A DNA stretch of 64,000 bases from UBA6522 sp963664945 (GTDB lineage Bacteria > Pseudomonadota > Gammaproteobacteria > Steroidobacterales > Rariloculaceae). Every line of letters starts with the position of its first letter. Position 1 is the first letter of the stretch. Location: contig OY761822.1 of assembly GCA_963664945.1 (NCBI GenBank), positions 2,604,001 through 2,668,000 on the forward strand. Direction: 5' to 3'. The notes beneath the pieces are model-generated. The model was not told the DNA's origin and did no database searches. It was given only the letters and a program-made list of their open reading frames with translations. The position numbers and the translations under genes were made by a program. Shown one piece after another: positions 17,323-25,548 of the stretch.

Positions 17323-17718
17323 TCAGGCCAGGACTTTAGGGAAATACCTCACATGGGGCACGCCTTTGAAGTCAACATCCTGGGTCCACAATGTCGCCCC
17401 GGTTAGTCGCGCCGTGGCCAGGATGATGCCGTCGGCCATCGCCAGGCCACTTCCGTGTGCGAGCCGCGCCGCCTCAAGGGCAAGCGCGGACGACAGTGGA
17501 ATCTCCCGGCCGCGGCTCATCAAGGCAGCGGCACGAAGCGCATCGTCCTCACCGCGCCGGCGCAGCACCACTCGGAAGACTTCGTAGACACTCACGGTCG
17601 GCACCACCAGTCGGCTCGCATCCGAAAGCGGGTCGGCAAACATGCCGGCGTTGGGCCCATCGGTGAAGAATTCGATCCAGCCGGAGGAATCGACCAGGTT
17701 GAGCGGGTTCGCGGACAT
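17323..17718 (-). CDS. VapC-family PIN-domain toxin
   Basis: Predicted ribonuclease toxin, 131 residues. N-L-V-D-S-S-G-W-I-E-F-F at residues 7-18 carries the first PIN aspartate, V-S-V-Y-E-V-F the conserved Glu, and L-A-M-A-D-G-I-I-L-A-T-A with W-T-Q-D-V-D-F the C-terminal acidic sites. It starts two bases after the AbrB-type antitoxin gene ends, so the two are co-translated. Base composition is like the surroundings. Confidence 0.9.
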   Translation of the reverse strand: MSANPLNLVDSSGWIEFFTDGPNAGMFADPLSDASRLVVPTVSVYEVFRVVLRRRGEDDALRAAALMSRGREIPLSSALALEAARLAHGSGLAMADGIILATARLTGATLWTQDVDFKGVPHVRYFPKVLA

Positions 17719-17720
17719 GG

Positions 17721-17942
17721 TCAGAGTTCACGATCCGGCTCGCGTTCGAATCGCGGGTCCATGCCGGCGAGGAATCCCCTCATCTCGTCAATCTCTCGCA
17801 CCGGCACTAGTTCGATGCGGTCCCCGTAGGGTACGACCTGGAGGCGCTGGCCGGGCCGGATTCCAAGAGACTCGCGCACCGTTTTGGGAATGACCACTTG
17901 GTATTTGGGAGACACTTTGACCTGCTGCATGGTGCTCGCCAT
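17721..17942 (-). CDS. AbrB/SpoVT-type VapB antitoxin
   Basis: Antitoxin of the PIN toxin that follows, 73 residues. The swapped-hairpin DNA-binding domain is clear at 7-50: V-S-P-K-Y-Q-V-V-I-P-K-T-V-R-E, then L-G-I-R-P-G-Q-R-L and I-E-L-V-P-V. The C-terminal 25 residues probably wrap the toxin. A second ATG 12 bases in (17930) is an alternative start. The 5' end of a group II intron lies 21 bases upstream of the start codon, so the original promoter region has been displaced or replaced. Confidence 0.88.
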   Translation of the reverse strand: MASTMQQVKVSPKYQVVIPKTVRESLGIRPGQRLQVVPYGDRIELVPVREIDEMRGFLAGMDPRFEREPDREL

Positions 17943-17963
17943 CGATCAAGAAAACGTAATACG

Positions 17964-19924
17964 GTGCGCCGTGTAAGGCGCTATCCCCCAGCGGGTTGCG
18001 AAGCCCGCCCGGCAACTGTCGCTCCAGCCGGAAGCAGTCGGAGCGGATGATGGAGGTAACGACATCGTTTGAAGCACTCCGACGTAACGGGCTGCCTTGG
18101 GCAGCCTAGCAACCATGCGGGCCGCAACGCGAGTGAACGCCGAGCAGGCCTCGAAACCTTCAACGTGGAAGCCGACCCGCCCGTATTACGGGGAAGGCTG
18201 CCACCCGCCCGGGAAGCGAGCGATACGAACACCGGCGGGTTCCACCGGGGTAATGGCGGCGGCACGCATGGAAGAGGGGGATGGAGGCAACACGGGAAGC
18301 CCCGGCGGTGGCGTGGCACGCGCCAAACCGACAACCCGCGAGGGATGGGTCGGGCCGTTCGGGGTGGCGGAGAGGCCCGTAGTACCGTTGAAGCCGGGTA
18401 ATGCCGGTGGAGGGAAGGGGCCTCGGTTCGAGAACAGCGTCGAAAGGAGGAAGGGACATGGGGACTGGCGAGAGCCTATCCGACCCTGAAAAGGTCCGGA
18501 GACTCCAGACGGCGCTACATGCGAAAGCGAAGGAATCTCCAGACTTCCGGTTCTACTCGCTCAGCGACAAGGTGTGGCGCGCCGACGTGATGGCCGTCGC
18601 CTGGCGGGAGGTTCGCCGTAACGGCGGGGCCGCCGGGGTGGACGGTCAGACGGTAGCGGACATTGAGGCGTACGGCGTGGACCGATGGCTTGGGGAACTG
18701 GCGCGGGACCTGAAAGCGGGAACCTACCGGCCCGAGGCGGTTCGGCAGGTACTCATTCCAAAGAAGCAACGTGGGAAGTTCCGGCCCTTGGGCATTCCCT
18801 GCATACGGGACAGGTTGGCGCAGACGGCGGCGGTACTTGTACTGTCGCCGATCTTCGAGGCCGACCTGCAACCGGAGCAATACGCCTACCGGCCGGGCCG
18901 GAGCGCGAAAGACGCTGTCAATCGCGTGCACCGGCTGCTGAACACGGGCCACCGCGAGGTGGTTGACGCGGATCTATCGGACTACTTCGGTCAGATACCG
19001 CACGCGGAACTGCTCAAGTCCGTTGCCCGGCGCGTAAGCGACGGGCGGCTGCTGGGGTGGATCAAGGCGTGGCTGGAAATGCCGGTCGAAGAGGACGACG
19101 GCAAGGGCGGCAAACGCCGCACGAACCGGGCGCGGAAGGAGCGCAAGGGAACCCCACAGGGTTCCCCTATCTCCCCGATTTTGTCCAGCATCTACATGCG
19201 TCGCTTCATACTGAGCTGGAAGGTGCTGGGCTATGCCCGGCGCTTCAAGGCTGAAATCGTCAACTATGCCGATGACTTCGTGGTGCTCGGCAAGGCGCCG
19301 TCGGCGGAGATGCTGGCGGCGGTCGAGACACTCATCGAACGTTTGAAGCTGACGGTCAACGCGGAGAAGACCCGATGCTGCCGGGTGCCAGAGGAGCCAA
19401 TCGAGTTCCTTGGCTACCGGATTGGACGCAACTACCGCCCGAAGACGGGCCGGGCCTACATCGGCACGCGCCCAAGCAAGGCGAGCGTCCAGAGCATCTG
19501 CCGTCGGATTAGCGAGCTAACGGCGGCTCGGTATTCGGTGATGGACCGCGAGGCGATGGTAACGCGCCTCAACCGGGTACTGCTCGGTTGGGCGAACTAC
19601 TACGCGCTGGGACAGGTCAGCCCGGCTTACCGCGCCATCGACCGGCACGCGGCCCGGCGGCTACGCCAATGGCTGTGCTGCAAGCACAAGGTGAGGTCCG
19701 GAAAACTGGTGCGCTTCCCGGACCAGAGGCTGTTCAATGACATGCGCCTCACTCGCCTTGCTCCGCGAACGGGCAGCCTTCCGTGGGCGAAGGCATGATC
19801 TCGTCCGAGAGCCGTGTGCGGGAAATCCGCACGCACGGTTCGATGAGCGGGGACTGGAAACGTGACCAAGGGAGCCGGACTGAGGCCCGTAGCGAAAGCG
19901 ACGGAACCACCACCGGACCCTAAC
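17964..19924 (+). mobile_element. Group II intron with maturase
   Basis: A self-splicing retroelement of about 1.96 kb. The 5' end is placed at GTGCG (17964-17968), the intron consensus. Structured RNA follows to about 18450, the maturase gene fills domain IV, and a domain V hairpin is visible at 19809-19841 (GAGCCGT...ACGGTTC with a GAAA loop). The 3' end is put at ...CCTAAC (19924) because introns end in AY, but this is uncertain by tens of bases. It is inserted antisense to, and 21 bases upstream of, the AbrB antitoxin gene. The intron class was not determined. Confidence 0.8.
18458..19798 (+). CDS. ltrA: Group II intron reverse transcriptase/maturase
   Basis: Intron-encoded protein that binds the intron RNA, helps splicing and copies it during retrohoming; 446 residues. 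Reverse-transcriptase blocks appear in order: R-P-L-G-I-P at 109-114, V-D-A-D-L-S-D-Y-F near 170 with a catalytic Asp, G-T-P-Q-G-S-P-I-S-P at 231-240, and Y-A-D-D at 270-273. A maturase X domain follows (Y-S-V-M-D-R-E to L-L-G-W-A-N-Y-Y). There is no H-N-H endonuclease after it, as in endonuclease-lacking bacterial introns. The start ATG 18458 follows an AAGGAGG ribosome site; the frame is open from 18401. All catalytic blocks are intact, so it may be mobile. Confidence 0.93.
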   Translation: MGTGESLSDPEKVRRLQTALHAKAKESPDFRFYSLSDKVWRADVMAVAWREVRRNGGAAGVDGQTVADIEAYGVDRWLGELARDLKAGTYRPEAVRQVLIPKKQRGKFRPLGIPCIRDRLAQTAAVLVLSPIFEADLQPEQYAYRPGRSAKDAVNRVHRLLNTGHREVVDADLSDYFGQIPHAELLKSVARRVSDGRLLGWIKAWLEMPVEEDDGKGGKRRTNRARKERKGTPQGSPISPILSSIYMRRFILSWKVLGYARRFKAEIVNYADDFVVLGKAPSAEMLAAVETLIERLKLTVNAEKTRCCRVPEEPIEFLGYRIGRNYRPKTGRAYIGTRPSKASVQSICRRISELTAARYSVMDREAMVTRLNRVLLGWANYYALGQVSPAYRAIDRHAARRLRQWLCCKHKVRSGKLVRFPDQRLFNDMRLTRLAPRTGSLPWAKA

Positions 19925-20271
19925 GTTGGCGCGCCAGTCCTCGACTCTACACTCTAACATGAACGTACAGAGGACGCGCTCGACCCAAGTCCGGGAATCG
20001 AGCCCACCAGCAATAAGAACGAGGTTGATCGCCAACCAAATTGAGTGGGTCGTACTCGGGTGACCCGTTCAACGACTCCTCTATGGGGGTAACGCCGGAT
20101 TTCCCTTGCCAATCAGTTCTTGGCGAATCGCGTTGCCATAGGGCCAGAGCTTGTCCGGATTTCCAACATAGATGCCAATCCGCTCGCCGGTGCCCGTCAG
20201 GCGAACGCGCCAGGGCGGTCGCCGGTCACTGCCCCGCATCGCGGTCCGGCGCCGGCATCGCACGGAGCCGC
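19925..20271. other. Region between intron and nadC, possible gene remnants
   Basis: 347 bases. On the minus strand 20081-20263 reads a 60-codon frame whose last 35 codons (G-E-R-I-G-I-Y-V-G-N-P-D-K-L-W-P-Y) look protein-like, and 19930-20035 reads A-I-N-L-V-L-I-A-G-G-L-D-S. Neither is recognised. They may be debris of genes lost around the intron. Confidence 0.35.
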
Positions 20272-21123
20272 TCAGACAAACCGCATCGAGAAATCCACCG
20301 CGCGGACGTGCTTGGTGAGCGCGCCGACGGAAATGTAGTCCACACCTGTGCGGGCCGTGTCCTGGATGCCGTCCAGGCCAACGCCGCCGGAGGCTTCAAG
20401 CGACACTTTGGGGCCGTCGCTGGCGTCGCGAACCTTCACGGCCTGCCTAATCTCATCCAGGCCAAAATTGTCGAGCAGCACGCGGTCGACTCCGCACGTC
20501 AGTGCCTCGCGCAACTCGCCGAGGTTTTCCACCTCGACTTCAAGCAACACCGAGGGTGCGCTTTGCCGGGCGGCTTCCACGGCGTGGCGCAGTCCACCCG
20601 CCGCGGCGACATGGTTTTCCTTGATGAGAATGGCGTCGTAAAGGCCATGGCGGTGATTGTGGGCGCCGCCGCAACGCACGGCGTATTTCTGGGCGTCGCG
20701 GAGACCGGGGATGGTTTTTCGGGTGTCCAGGATCGTGGCGCCGGTGCCCGCCACCGCGTCCACATAGCGCCGCGCCACAGTCGCCGTGGCCGACAGGGTC
20801 TGGAGGAAGTTCAGCGCGGTCCGCTCGCCGGTCAGCAGAGCCCTGGCGGGTCCCCGCAGGCGGCAGACGCCGGCTCCCGGCGCCACGGCGTGACCATCCG
20901 AGAAGTGCCACCGCACCGCCACGTTCGTGTCAAGCTGCCGGAAAACCTCGGCAAACCAGGCGGTACCGCAGAGTATGCAACTCTCCAGCGCGCTCACGCG
21001 TGCTTGGGCGGCAACATCCGCGGGGATCAGTTCGGCTGTCAGGTCGCCATCGCCGATGTCCTCACGAAGCGCTTCGGCCACGGCCTTCGAAACAGCATCG
21101 GCGGACATGGGAGGGAAGGTCAT
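20272..21123 (-). CDS. nadC: Nicotinate-nucleotide pyrophosphorylase (carboxylating)
   Basis: Cytoplasmic enzyme of de novo NAD synthesis: quinolinate plus phosphoribosyl pyrophosphate gives nicotinate mononucleotide, CO2 and pyrophosphate. 283 residues, the usual length. Signature segments: E-D-I-G-D-G-D-L-T near 21, L-T-G-E-R-T-A-L-N-F-L-Q near 97, D-T-R-K-T-I-P-G-L-R near 132, I-K-E-N-H near 166, L-D-N-F and L-E-A-S-G-G-V in the C-terminal barrel, and the closing V-D-Y-I-S-V-G-A-L-T. nadA and nadB are not in the window. It appears to be a single-gene unit. Confidence 0.95.
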   Translation of the reverse strand: MTFPPMSADAVSKAVAEALREDIGDGDLTAELIPADVAAQARVSALESCILCGTAWFAEVFRQLDTNVAVRWHFSDGHAVAPGAGVCRLRGPARALLTGERTALNFLQTLSATATVARRYVDAVAGTGATILDTRKTIPGLRDAQKYAVRCGGAHNHRHGLYDAILIKENHVAAAGGLRHAVEAARQSAPSVLLEVEVENLGELREALTCGVDRVLLDNFGLDEIRQAVKVRDASDGPKVSLEASGGVGLDGIQDTARTGVDYISVGALTKHVRAVDFSMRFV

Positions 21124-21173
21124 GGGGAAATGGGCAGGACTGTCATGACGGCAGTTTAACGCGGAACATGAAC

Positions 21174-21206
21174 AAGCCCGGAAAGGCGGTGCGCCTCTCC
21201 GGGCTT
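21174..21206 (-). terminator. Hairpin terminator downstream of the urate-oxidase-N-like gene
   Basis: A strong stem (AAGCCCGG pairing with CCGGGCTT, extended by AGGCG/CGCCT) around a GTG loop lies 23 bases after the stop of the membrane protein gene on the minus strand. The T-rich tail (TTGTTCATGTT) is interrupted, so it may be an imperfect intrinsic terminator. Confidence 0.6.
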
Positions 21207-21228
21207 CAAAACGTTGTCGGCTAACTGG

Positions 21229-21813
21229 TCAGATGAAAAAGCCCTGGTGCCCCATGCCAACCATGCTCATCAGCATTGGGATGGACAGCAAGGTGTTGGT
21301 GCGTGAGGCGAGGAATGCCACCCGGCGCGCCTTCGCGATCTCGTCGGCAGACGCTTCCACGATGCCGAGAATCTTCTTCTGATTCGGCCAGATCAGCACC
21401 CACACATTGAACAGCATGATCGTGCCGAGCCATGCGCCGACTCCGATTACAAGCGAGGTTCCACGAAGCAGGAAGGCATCGACGAGTATTCCGAGATGCA
21501 GCAGATAGGCGGCGCCGGAGAGCCACGTGACCACCGCGCCCCAGCGGAACCACCACAGCGCTCGGGGCGCGACGTACCTGGTGATGCCCGCGCCACCCGG
21601 ACCGCCATCGTCGGAGGCAGCCTCCGCCAGCGCCGGAACCTGGACGAAATTGAAATAGTAGAGCAAGCCGATCCAGGTGATGCCGGCAAGTACGTGGATC
21701 CAGACCAGGAAACTCGCCGTGTTGAAGTCGACGCCCATGGTGATGAGACCGATCACGATGGCGAGAATGACGCCGGCGCCGATGGTTCCGTTAACAGTGT
21801 TCAGGGGGTTCAT
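21229..21813 (-). CDS. Urate oxidase N-terminal-like (PuuD-type) membrane protein
   Basis: Integral membrane protein of 194 residues with about five hydrophobic spans (12-30, 35-55, 88-108, 120-145 and a weaker one near the end). F-L-V-W-I-H-V-L-A-G-I-T-W-I-G-L-L-Y-Y-F-N-F and the conserved R-T-N-T-L-L-S-I-P-M-L-M match the membrane domain found at the N-terminus of bacterial urate hydroxylase PuuD. The cytochrome c domain of PuuD is absent. Stand-alone versions are common and their function is unknown; conserved histidines (His40 and others) suggest a haem or metal site. No purine-degradation genes are nearby. Confidence 0.75.
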   Translation of the reverse strand: MNPLNTVNGTIGAGVILAIVIGLITMGVDFNTASFLVWIHVLAGITWIGLLYYFNFVQVPALAEAASDDGGPGGAGITRYVAPRALWWFRWGAVVTWLSGAAYLLHLGILVDAFLLRGTSLVIGVGAWLGTIMLFNVWVLIWPNQKKILGIVEASADEIAKARRVAFLASRTNTLLSIPMLMSMVGMGHQGFFI

Positions 21814-22012
21814 GTGTGGACTTCCTCTCCGAAATCTTGTGCGTGGAGTTGTTCTGACCCGATCAGCCCTGCTGGGTCGAGTCGTTGTTTGCGAACTTGA
21901 AGAATAGGTTAGGGACCCGCATTATTCAATTACCAGCCCGCCTCGCCGTCGGCGATCCTTCCCGGAGGACCGATGGCTGCGGGTCGCTTGTCAACGGAGG
22001 CCTACGTAAGTT

Positions 22013-22348
22013 ATGGACGTCAACGAAAGAATCGAGAGCCAACTGCGCAGCCATCCGGTGCTGCTGTACATGAAGGGAAGCCCGGACTTTCCCCAGTGCG
22101 GGTTCTCCGCGCAAACCGTGGCTGCGCTGCGGGCCGTGGGCAAGCCGTTCGCCTTCGTCAATATCTTTGAGGATCCGGAGATTCGCGAGGGGTTGAAGAC
22201 CTATTCCAACTGGCCCACGTATCCCCAGCTCTACGTCAACGGCGAGCTGATCGGCGGCTGCGACATCGCGCTGGAGATGTACCATTCCGGCGAGCTCAAG
22301 ACCGTGATCGAGTCTGCTGCGCCGGCGCCGGAGGGCACCTCGGATTGA
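22013..22348 (+). CDS. grxD: Monothiol glutaredoxin Grx4 family
   Basis: Cytoplasmic monothiol glutaredoxin that carries 2Fe-2S clusters with glutathione and BolA-type partners. 111 residues, typical. The active site C-G-F-S is at 29-32, preceded by K-G-S-P-D-F-P-Q; the usual sequence is K-G-x-P-x-x-P-x-C-G-F-S. W-P-T-Y-P-Q-L-Y-V-N-G-E-L-I-G-G-C-D-I is the glutathione-binding region. In many gammaproteobacteria it is next to the RNase T gene, as nearly here: rnt is 0.7 kb away with a toxin-antitoxin pair in between. Confidence 0.95.
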   Translation: MDVNERIESQLRSHPVLLYMKGSPDFPQCGFSAQTVAALRAVGKPFAFVNIFEDPEIREGLKTYSNWPTYPQLYVNGELIGGCDIALEMYHSGELKTVIESAAPAPEGTSD

Positions 22349-22457
22349 GGGCCGGTGGGGCAATTCGGCATCGCGGGCACGGTGCATTGCCCCGCGATAA
22401 ACGGACTGCGGAGAATACCCTGGCGCAAATGCGATTTCATGATATGGACTCTTGTCA

Positions 22458-22484
22458 TGTGTATAATTCTCTGAACTATACACA
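22458..22484 (+). promoter_or_regulatory. Promoter/operator of the vapBC pair at 22497
   Basis: A perfect 8-bp inverted repeat, TGTGTATA at 22458-22465 and TATACACA at 22477-22484, sits 12 bases before the antitoxin ATG. It overlaps possible promoter boxes: TTGTCA at 22452-22457 with TATACA at 22479-22484 or TATAAT at 22462-22467. Autorepression by the antitoxin-toxin complex at this palindrome is the expected mode. Confidence 0.65.
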
Positions 22485-22496
22485 TCAGAGGCTGGC

Positions 22497-22691
22497 ATGC
22501 GTACCAATATCGAAATCGACGACCGTCTTATGGCGGAGGCGTTGACGGCAGGCAGATTCAGAACCAAGAAGGCTGCGGTGGAGGAGGGATTGCGCCTGCT
22601 GGTCCGCACGCGGAGCCAGGCGCGTATCCGGCAGTTGCGGGGAAAATTGCGCTGGGAAGGCTCTCTTGACGAAATGCGGCGCGACCGGTGA
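22497..22691 (+). CDS. vapB: VapB-type antitoxin (type II RHH)
   Basis: Antitoxin of 64 residues. The opening R-T-N-I-E-I-D-D-R-L-M-A-E-A and T-K-K-A-A-V-E-E-G-L-R-L-L-V are the VapB ribbon-helix-helix signature (often annotated as DUF2191). The C-terminal W-E-G-S-L-D-E-M-R-R-D-R is the usual toxin-binding tail. Its stop overlaps the toxin start in a GTGA. Confidence 0.92.
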   Translation: MRTNIEIDDRLMAEALTAGRFRTKKAAVEEGLRLLVRTRSQARIRQLRGKLRWEGSLDEMRRDR

Positions 22692-23077
22692 TTGTTGTCG
22701 ATTCCTCCGTTTGGATCGGCTACTTTAATGGTAAGGAGACTCGGGAAACCCTATTGCTCGACGGCATTCTCGGCATTGAACCTGTCGTGATTGGCGATCT
22801 GATCCTCACGGAAGTCCTGCAGGGGTTTCGTTCCGACCGCGACGTCCGCAGAGCGCTTGAGGCGATGAATACGCTTGTATTCGAGCCCATGGTGGGCCGC
22901 GACATCGCGCTGGCCAGCGCCCAAAACTATCGCGCGCTTCGCGCCAGGGGCGTTACGGTACGCAAGACCATCGACATGCTTATCGCGACCTATTGCATGG
23001 AGAACGGGCACGCCCTGCTTCATTCCGACAGGGACTTCGAGCCGATTCAGCGATATTTGGGCCTGGAAACGCTCTAG
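22688..23077 (+). CDS. vapC: VapC-family PIN-domain toxin
   Basis: Ribonuclease toxin of 129 residues with a GTG start overlapping the antitoxin stop. I-V-V-D-S-S-V-W-I-G-Y-F gives the first catalytic Asp, L-I-L-T-E-V-L-Q-G-F the Glu, and V-R-K-T-I-D-M-L-I-A-T-Y with L-L-H-S-D-R-D-F the late acidic residues. The pair is inserted between grxD and rnt; the toxin stop overlaps the convergent rnt stop by four bases. Confidence 0.93.
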   Translation: MIVVDSSVWIGYFNGKETRETLLLDGILGIEPVVIGDLILTEVLQGFRSDRDVRRALEAMNTLVFEPMVGRDIALASAQNYRALRARGVTVRKTIDMLIATYCMENGHALLHSDRDFEPIQRYLGLETL

Positions 23078-23733
23078 CAGACTATCCGGTCCTCGTATAC
23101 GGGCCTGAACCGGTTCACGATCTCGCAGAACAACTGCGCCGTCATGTCGGCGTCGTAGACGGCCGAATGCGCCTGGCTTGCGTCCCACTCCATTCCCGCC
23201 GCGGCAACGGCGCGGCTGAGCACGGTCTGACCCAGGGCGACCCCGGCCAGTGTTGCGGTATCGAAGCTTGAGAACGGGTGGAAGGGATTGCGCTTGATCT
23301 TGTTTCGCTCCGCCACCGCATGGACGAACTGGAGGTCGAAGAACGAATTGTGGCCGACAAGCACGGCGCGGTTGCACTTCTGCGCCTTGATTTCCCTGCG
23401 GACCAGTTCGAATACCTTTTTCAGCGCTTCGTTCTCGTCCACGGCAAGGCGCAGCGGATGGAACGGGTCGATACCGGTGACTTCAAGGGAGGCCGGGTCC
23501 AGGCGGGCGCCGGGAAACGGCTTGACGTGAAAGCGAACAGACTCGCCCGGATGCAACAGGCCGTCGTCGTCGAGCCGCAGCAGGATCGCGGCGATCTCGA
23601 GCAGCGCATCGGTCGCCGGATTGAACCCGCCGGTTTCCACATCCACGACCACCGGCAGGAAGCCGCGAAACCGGCCGGCGATGCCCGGGGATGGAGTTGC
23701 AGCCTCGCCGGCTGCCTGGTTCGCTGTGCTCAC
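23074..23733 (-). CDS. rnt: Ribonuclease T
   Basis: DEDD-family 3'-5' exoribonuclease that trims the 3' ends of tRNA and other stable RNAs; 219 residues. Exo I: V-V-D-V-E-T-G-G-F-N-P with Asp31 and Glu33. Exo II: L-V-G-H-N-S-F-F-D near 125. Exo III: A-H-S-A-V-Y-D-A-D near 188, with the general-base His. F-D-T-A-T-L-A-G-V-A-L-G-Q-T is also RNase T-specific. The first 22 residues are an extra, low-conservation leader; a later start is possible but no better codon was found. Confidence 0.94.
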   Translation of the reverse strand: MSTANQAAGEAATPSPGIAGRFRGFLPVVVDVETGGFNPATDALLEIAAILLRLDDDGLLHPGESVRFHVKPFPGARLDPASLEVTGIDPFHPLRLAVDENEALKKVFELVRREIKAQKCNRAVLVGHNSFFDLQFVHAVAERNKIKRNPFHPFSSFDTATLAGVALGQTVLSRAVAAAGMEWDASQAHSAVYDADMTAQLFCEIVNRFRPVYEDRIVC

Positions 23734-23776
23734 GACAGGTCTGCGCCAGATACGGCGTTATAAGGTTGATGGAGCA

Positions 23777-24796
23777 CTAGTACGGTGCGTAGCACTCCAC
23801 GGGAATGAACTCGTAACCTTCCGTGTAGAGCTTTTTCCAGACCATCTCCCATGGTTCCGTCAGATAACCCGGGTCCACGATGACCATCTCCATCTCCACC
23901 ATGGGCCCCTGGGTCGGGTCGTCCAGACGGCGATAGGTCTCAACCGTGGTCGCCTGGTCGCTCAGCCGGTGACCGGGCGTGCCGGTGGGGTTCGCCGGAA
24001 GGTGGGTCGACTCGATGACCAGCGTGTCGCCCTCGTAGCGTGCCACGGACTGGCCAAGAGGGCGGTACTCGTCGGTGATGTCCCTGTCGTCGAAATAGAT
24101 CGTGCGCACACCCCCATACTCCTCGTATGAGATCACGACATGGTCGTCATACTGTTCGATGCGCACGGGATGCGGGGTGAAACCGGCCTGACGAATGAGG
24201 CCCGGATCTTCGCAGGCGACTTGCGGATCGTTGATCGGGTCCCACTCCGCCTGCAGCGCCGCGCCAGCCTCGTTGAATGGGGGCAGACGGTGATTGCGGA
24301 ATCCCGGGCCGTCGCGTCCGCGGGTCCAGGCGCCCGTCAGGTTCGGGCGCCCGTCAGCCAGATGCAATGGGATGGACACGTTCTCGCCCGCGGCAACCTC
24401 GGTCGGAGCACCGCTCATTGACGGGGTTCGGAGGACTGCAAGCGAATCGGAATCGAGGACCTCGACGTGTTCCATCGAGATCATCAGCTTGCCGTCGCGG
24501 CCGGCGTTGCCGGCAATGCGCACGAGTTCGCCCGGCTGGATCGTATCGGCGGACCACCCGGCCCTGCGCAGGCTCGTCGCGGCGCTGCCCTCGGCCATCC
24601 ACTCGGCCTGCTCCCCGCCCTCGTTCTCGACCGACATGAAGATGATCACGTGCGGATTCCTGAATACGTATCGACTGACGACGCCTTCGCGAACGATTTC
24701 GTCGGTCGTGAACGATGCCGCGAACGAATGGTGGGCTGAAGCGTGACCGCCCGCGAGAATCAGGGCGAATGCAGGTAGAGGAACACTGAGTTTCAC
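23777..24796 (-). CDS. Exported DUF6152-like protein
   Basis: Periplasmic protein of 339 residues. A GTG start at 24796 gives a signal peptide (V-K-L-S-V-P-L-P-A-F-A-L-I-L-A) with cleavage at H-A-S-A, followed by H-H-S-F-A-A-S-F, the opening typical of DUF6152-type proteins of marine proteobacteria. A first beta-rich part of about 110 residues (E-G-V-V-S-R-Y-V-F-R-N-P-H) is followed by a larger region with P-N-L-T-G-A-W and Y-D-D-H-V-V-I-S-Y-E-E-Y-G-G-V-R-T-I-Y. The function is unknown. An open frame extends to 24991 but gives no signal peptide. Confidence 0.7.
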   Translation of the reverse strand: MKLSVPLPAFALILAGGHASAHHSFAASFTTDEIVREGVVSRYVFRNPHVIIFMSVENEGGEQAEWMAEGSAATSLRRAGWSADTIQPGELVRIAGNAGRDGKLMISMEHVEVLDSDSLAVLRTPSMSGAPTEVAAGENVSIPLHLADGRPNLTGAWTRGRDGPGFRNHRLPPFNEAGAALQAEWDPINDPQVACEDPGLIRQAGFTPHPVRIEQYDDHVVISYEEYGGVRTIYFDDRDITDEYRPLGQSVARYEGDTLVIESTHLPANPTGTPGHRLSDQATTVETYRRLDDPTQGPMVEMEMVIVDPGYLTEPWEMVWKKLYTEGYEFIPVECYAPY

Positions 24797-24912
24797 GACG
24801 ACTCCGTCGGAATGGCTGTAACCGCGGGCGATCTTAACATGCGAGCGGCGCGGCCTTTTGGGGCCCGCGGAGTCATGGCAAAGGCAGTTTGTAAGCGTCC
24901 CGATACCCGGTA

Positions 24913-25548
24913 CTACGATGTCACCTTGTGCTTGTAGTCGCACAGATCCGCGATGACGCATCGATGGCACTCCGGTTTGCGCGCCTTGCACACGTAACGC
25001 CCGTGCAGGATCAGCCAGTGATGGGCGTTTTTCCTGAACTCCGGGGGCGTGACGCGCACCAGTCTGTCTTCGACCGCACGCACGTTCTTCCCGGGCGCGA
25101 GCCCCGTCCTGTTGGACAGGCGAAAAATGTGGGTGTCCACGGCAATCGTCGGTTGACCGAAGGCGGTGTTGAGGATGACATTGGCCGTCTTTCTGCCCAC
25201 CCCGGGCAGGGCTTCCAGCGTTTCGCGTTTCGTCGGGACGGCACCGCCGTGTTCCTCCACCAGGATGGCGCAGGTGCGGTGGATGTTCTTTGCCTTGTTG
25301 TTGAACAGCCCGATGCTCTTGATGTGCTCCCGCAGCCCGGCTTCGCCCAGCGCGAGGATGGCCTCGGGCGTGTTGGCGGCTTTGAACAGGGGTCCCGTGG
25401 CCTTGTTGACGCCAATGTCGGTCGCCTGAGCGGAGAGCACCACCGCCACAAGCAACTCGAACGGTGAGCGGTAGTTCAGTTCCGTGGTGGGTTCCGGCAT
25501 TCCGGCGGCCAGCCGCTCGTAAATCTGACGGCGCTTCGCCGCGTTCAC
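24913..25548 (-). CDS. nth: Endonuclease III
   Basis: Base-excision repair glycosylase/AP lyase for oxidised pyrimidines, 211 residues. Helix-hairpin-helix L-P-G-V-G-R-K-T-A-N-V near 114 with the catalytic Lys, and V-D-T-H-I-F-R-L-S-N-R with the catalytic Asp. The C-terminal 4Fe-4S site is C-x6-C-x2-C-x5-C (C-K-A-R-K-P-E-C-H-R-C-V-I-A-D-L-C). A GTG at 25548 overlaps the rsxE stop as GTGA. It closes the rsxABCDGE operon, as in Escherichia coli. Confidence 0.96.
   Translation of the reverse strand: MNAAKRRQIYERLAAGMPEPTTELNYRSPFELLVAVVLSAQATDIGVNKATGPLFKAANTPEAILALGEAGLREHIKSIGLFNNKAKNIHRTCAILVEEHGGAVPTKRETLEALPGVGRKTANVILNTAFGQPTIAVDTHIFRLSNRTGLAPGKNVRAVEDRLVRVTPPEFRKNAHHWLILHGRYVCKARKPECHRCVIADLCDYKHKVTS

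Noticed and set aside
19661..20035. 124-codon minus-strand frame across the intron 3' end
   Set aside because: Most of it is antisense to the maturase gene and domain V; only the last 35 codons look protein-like.
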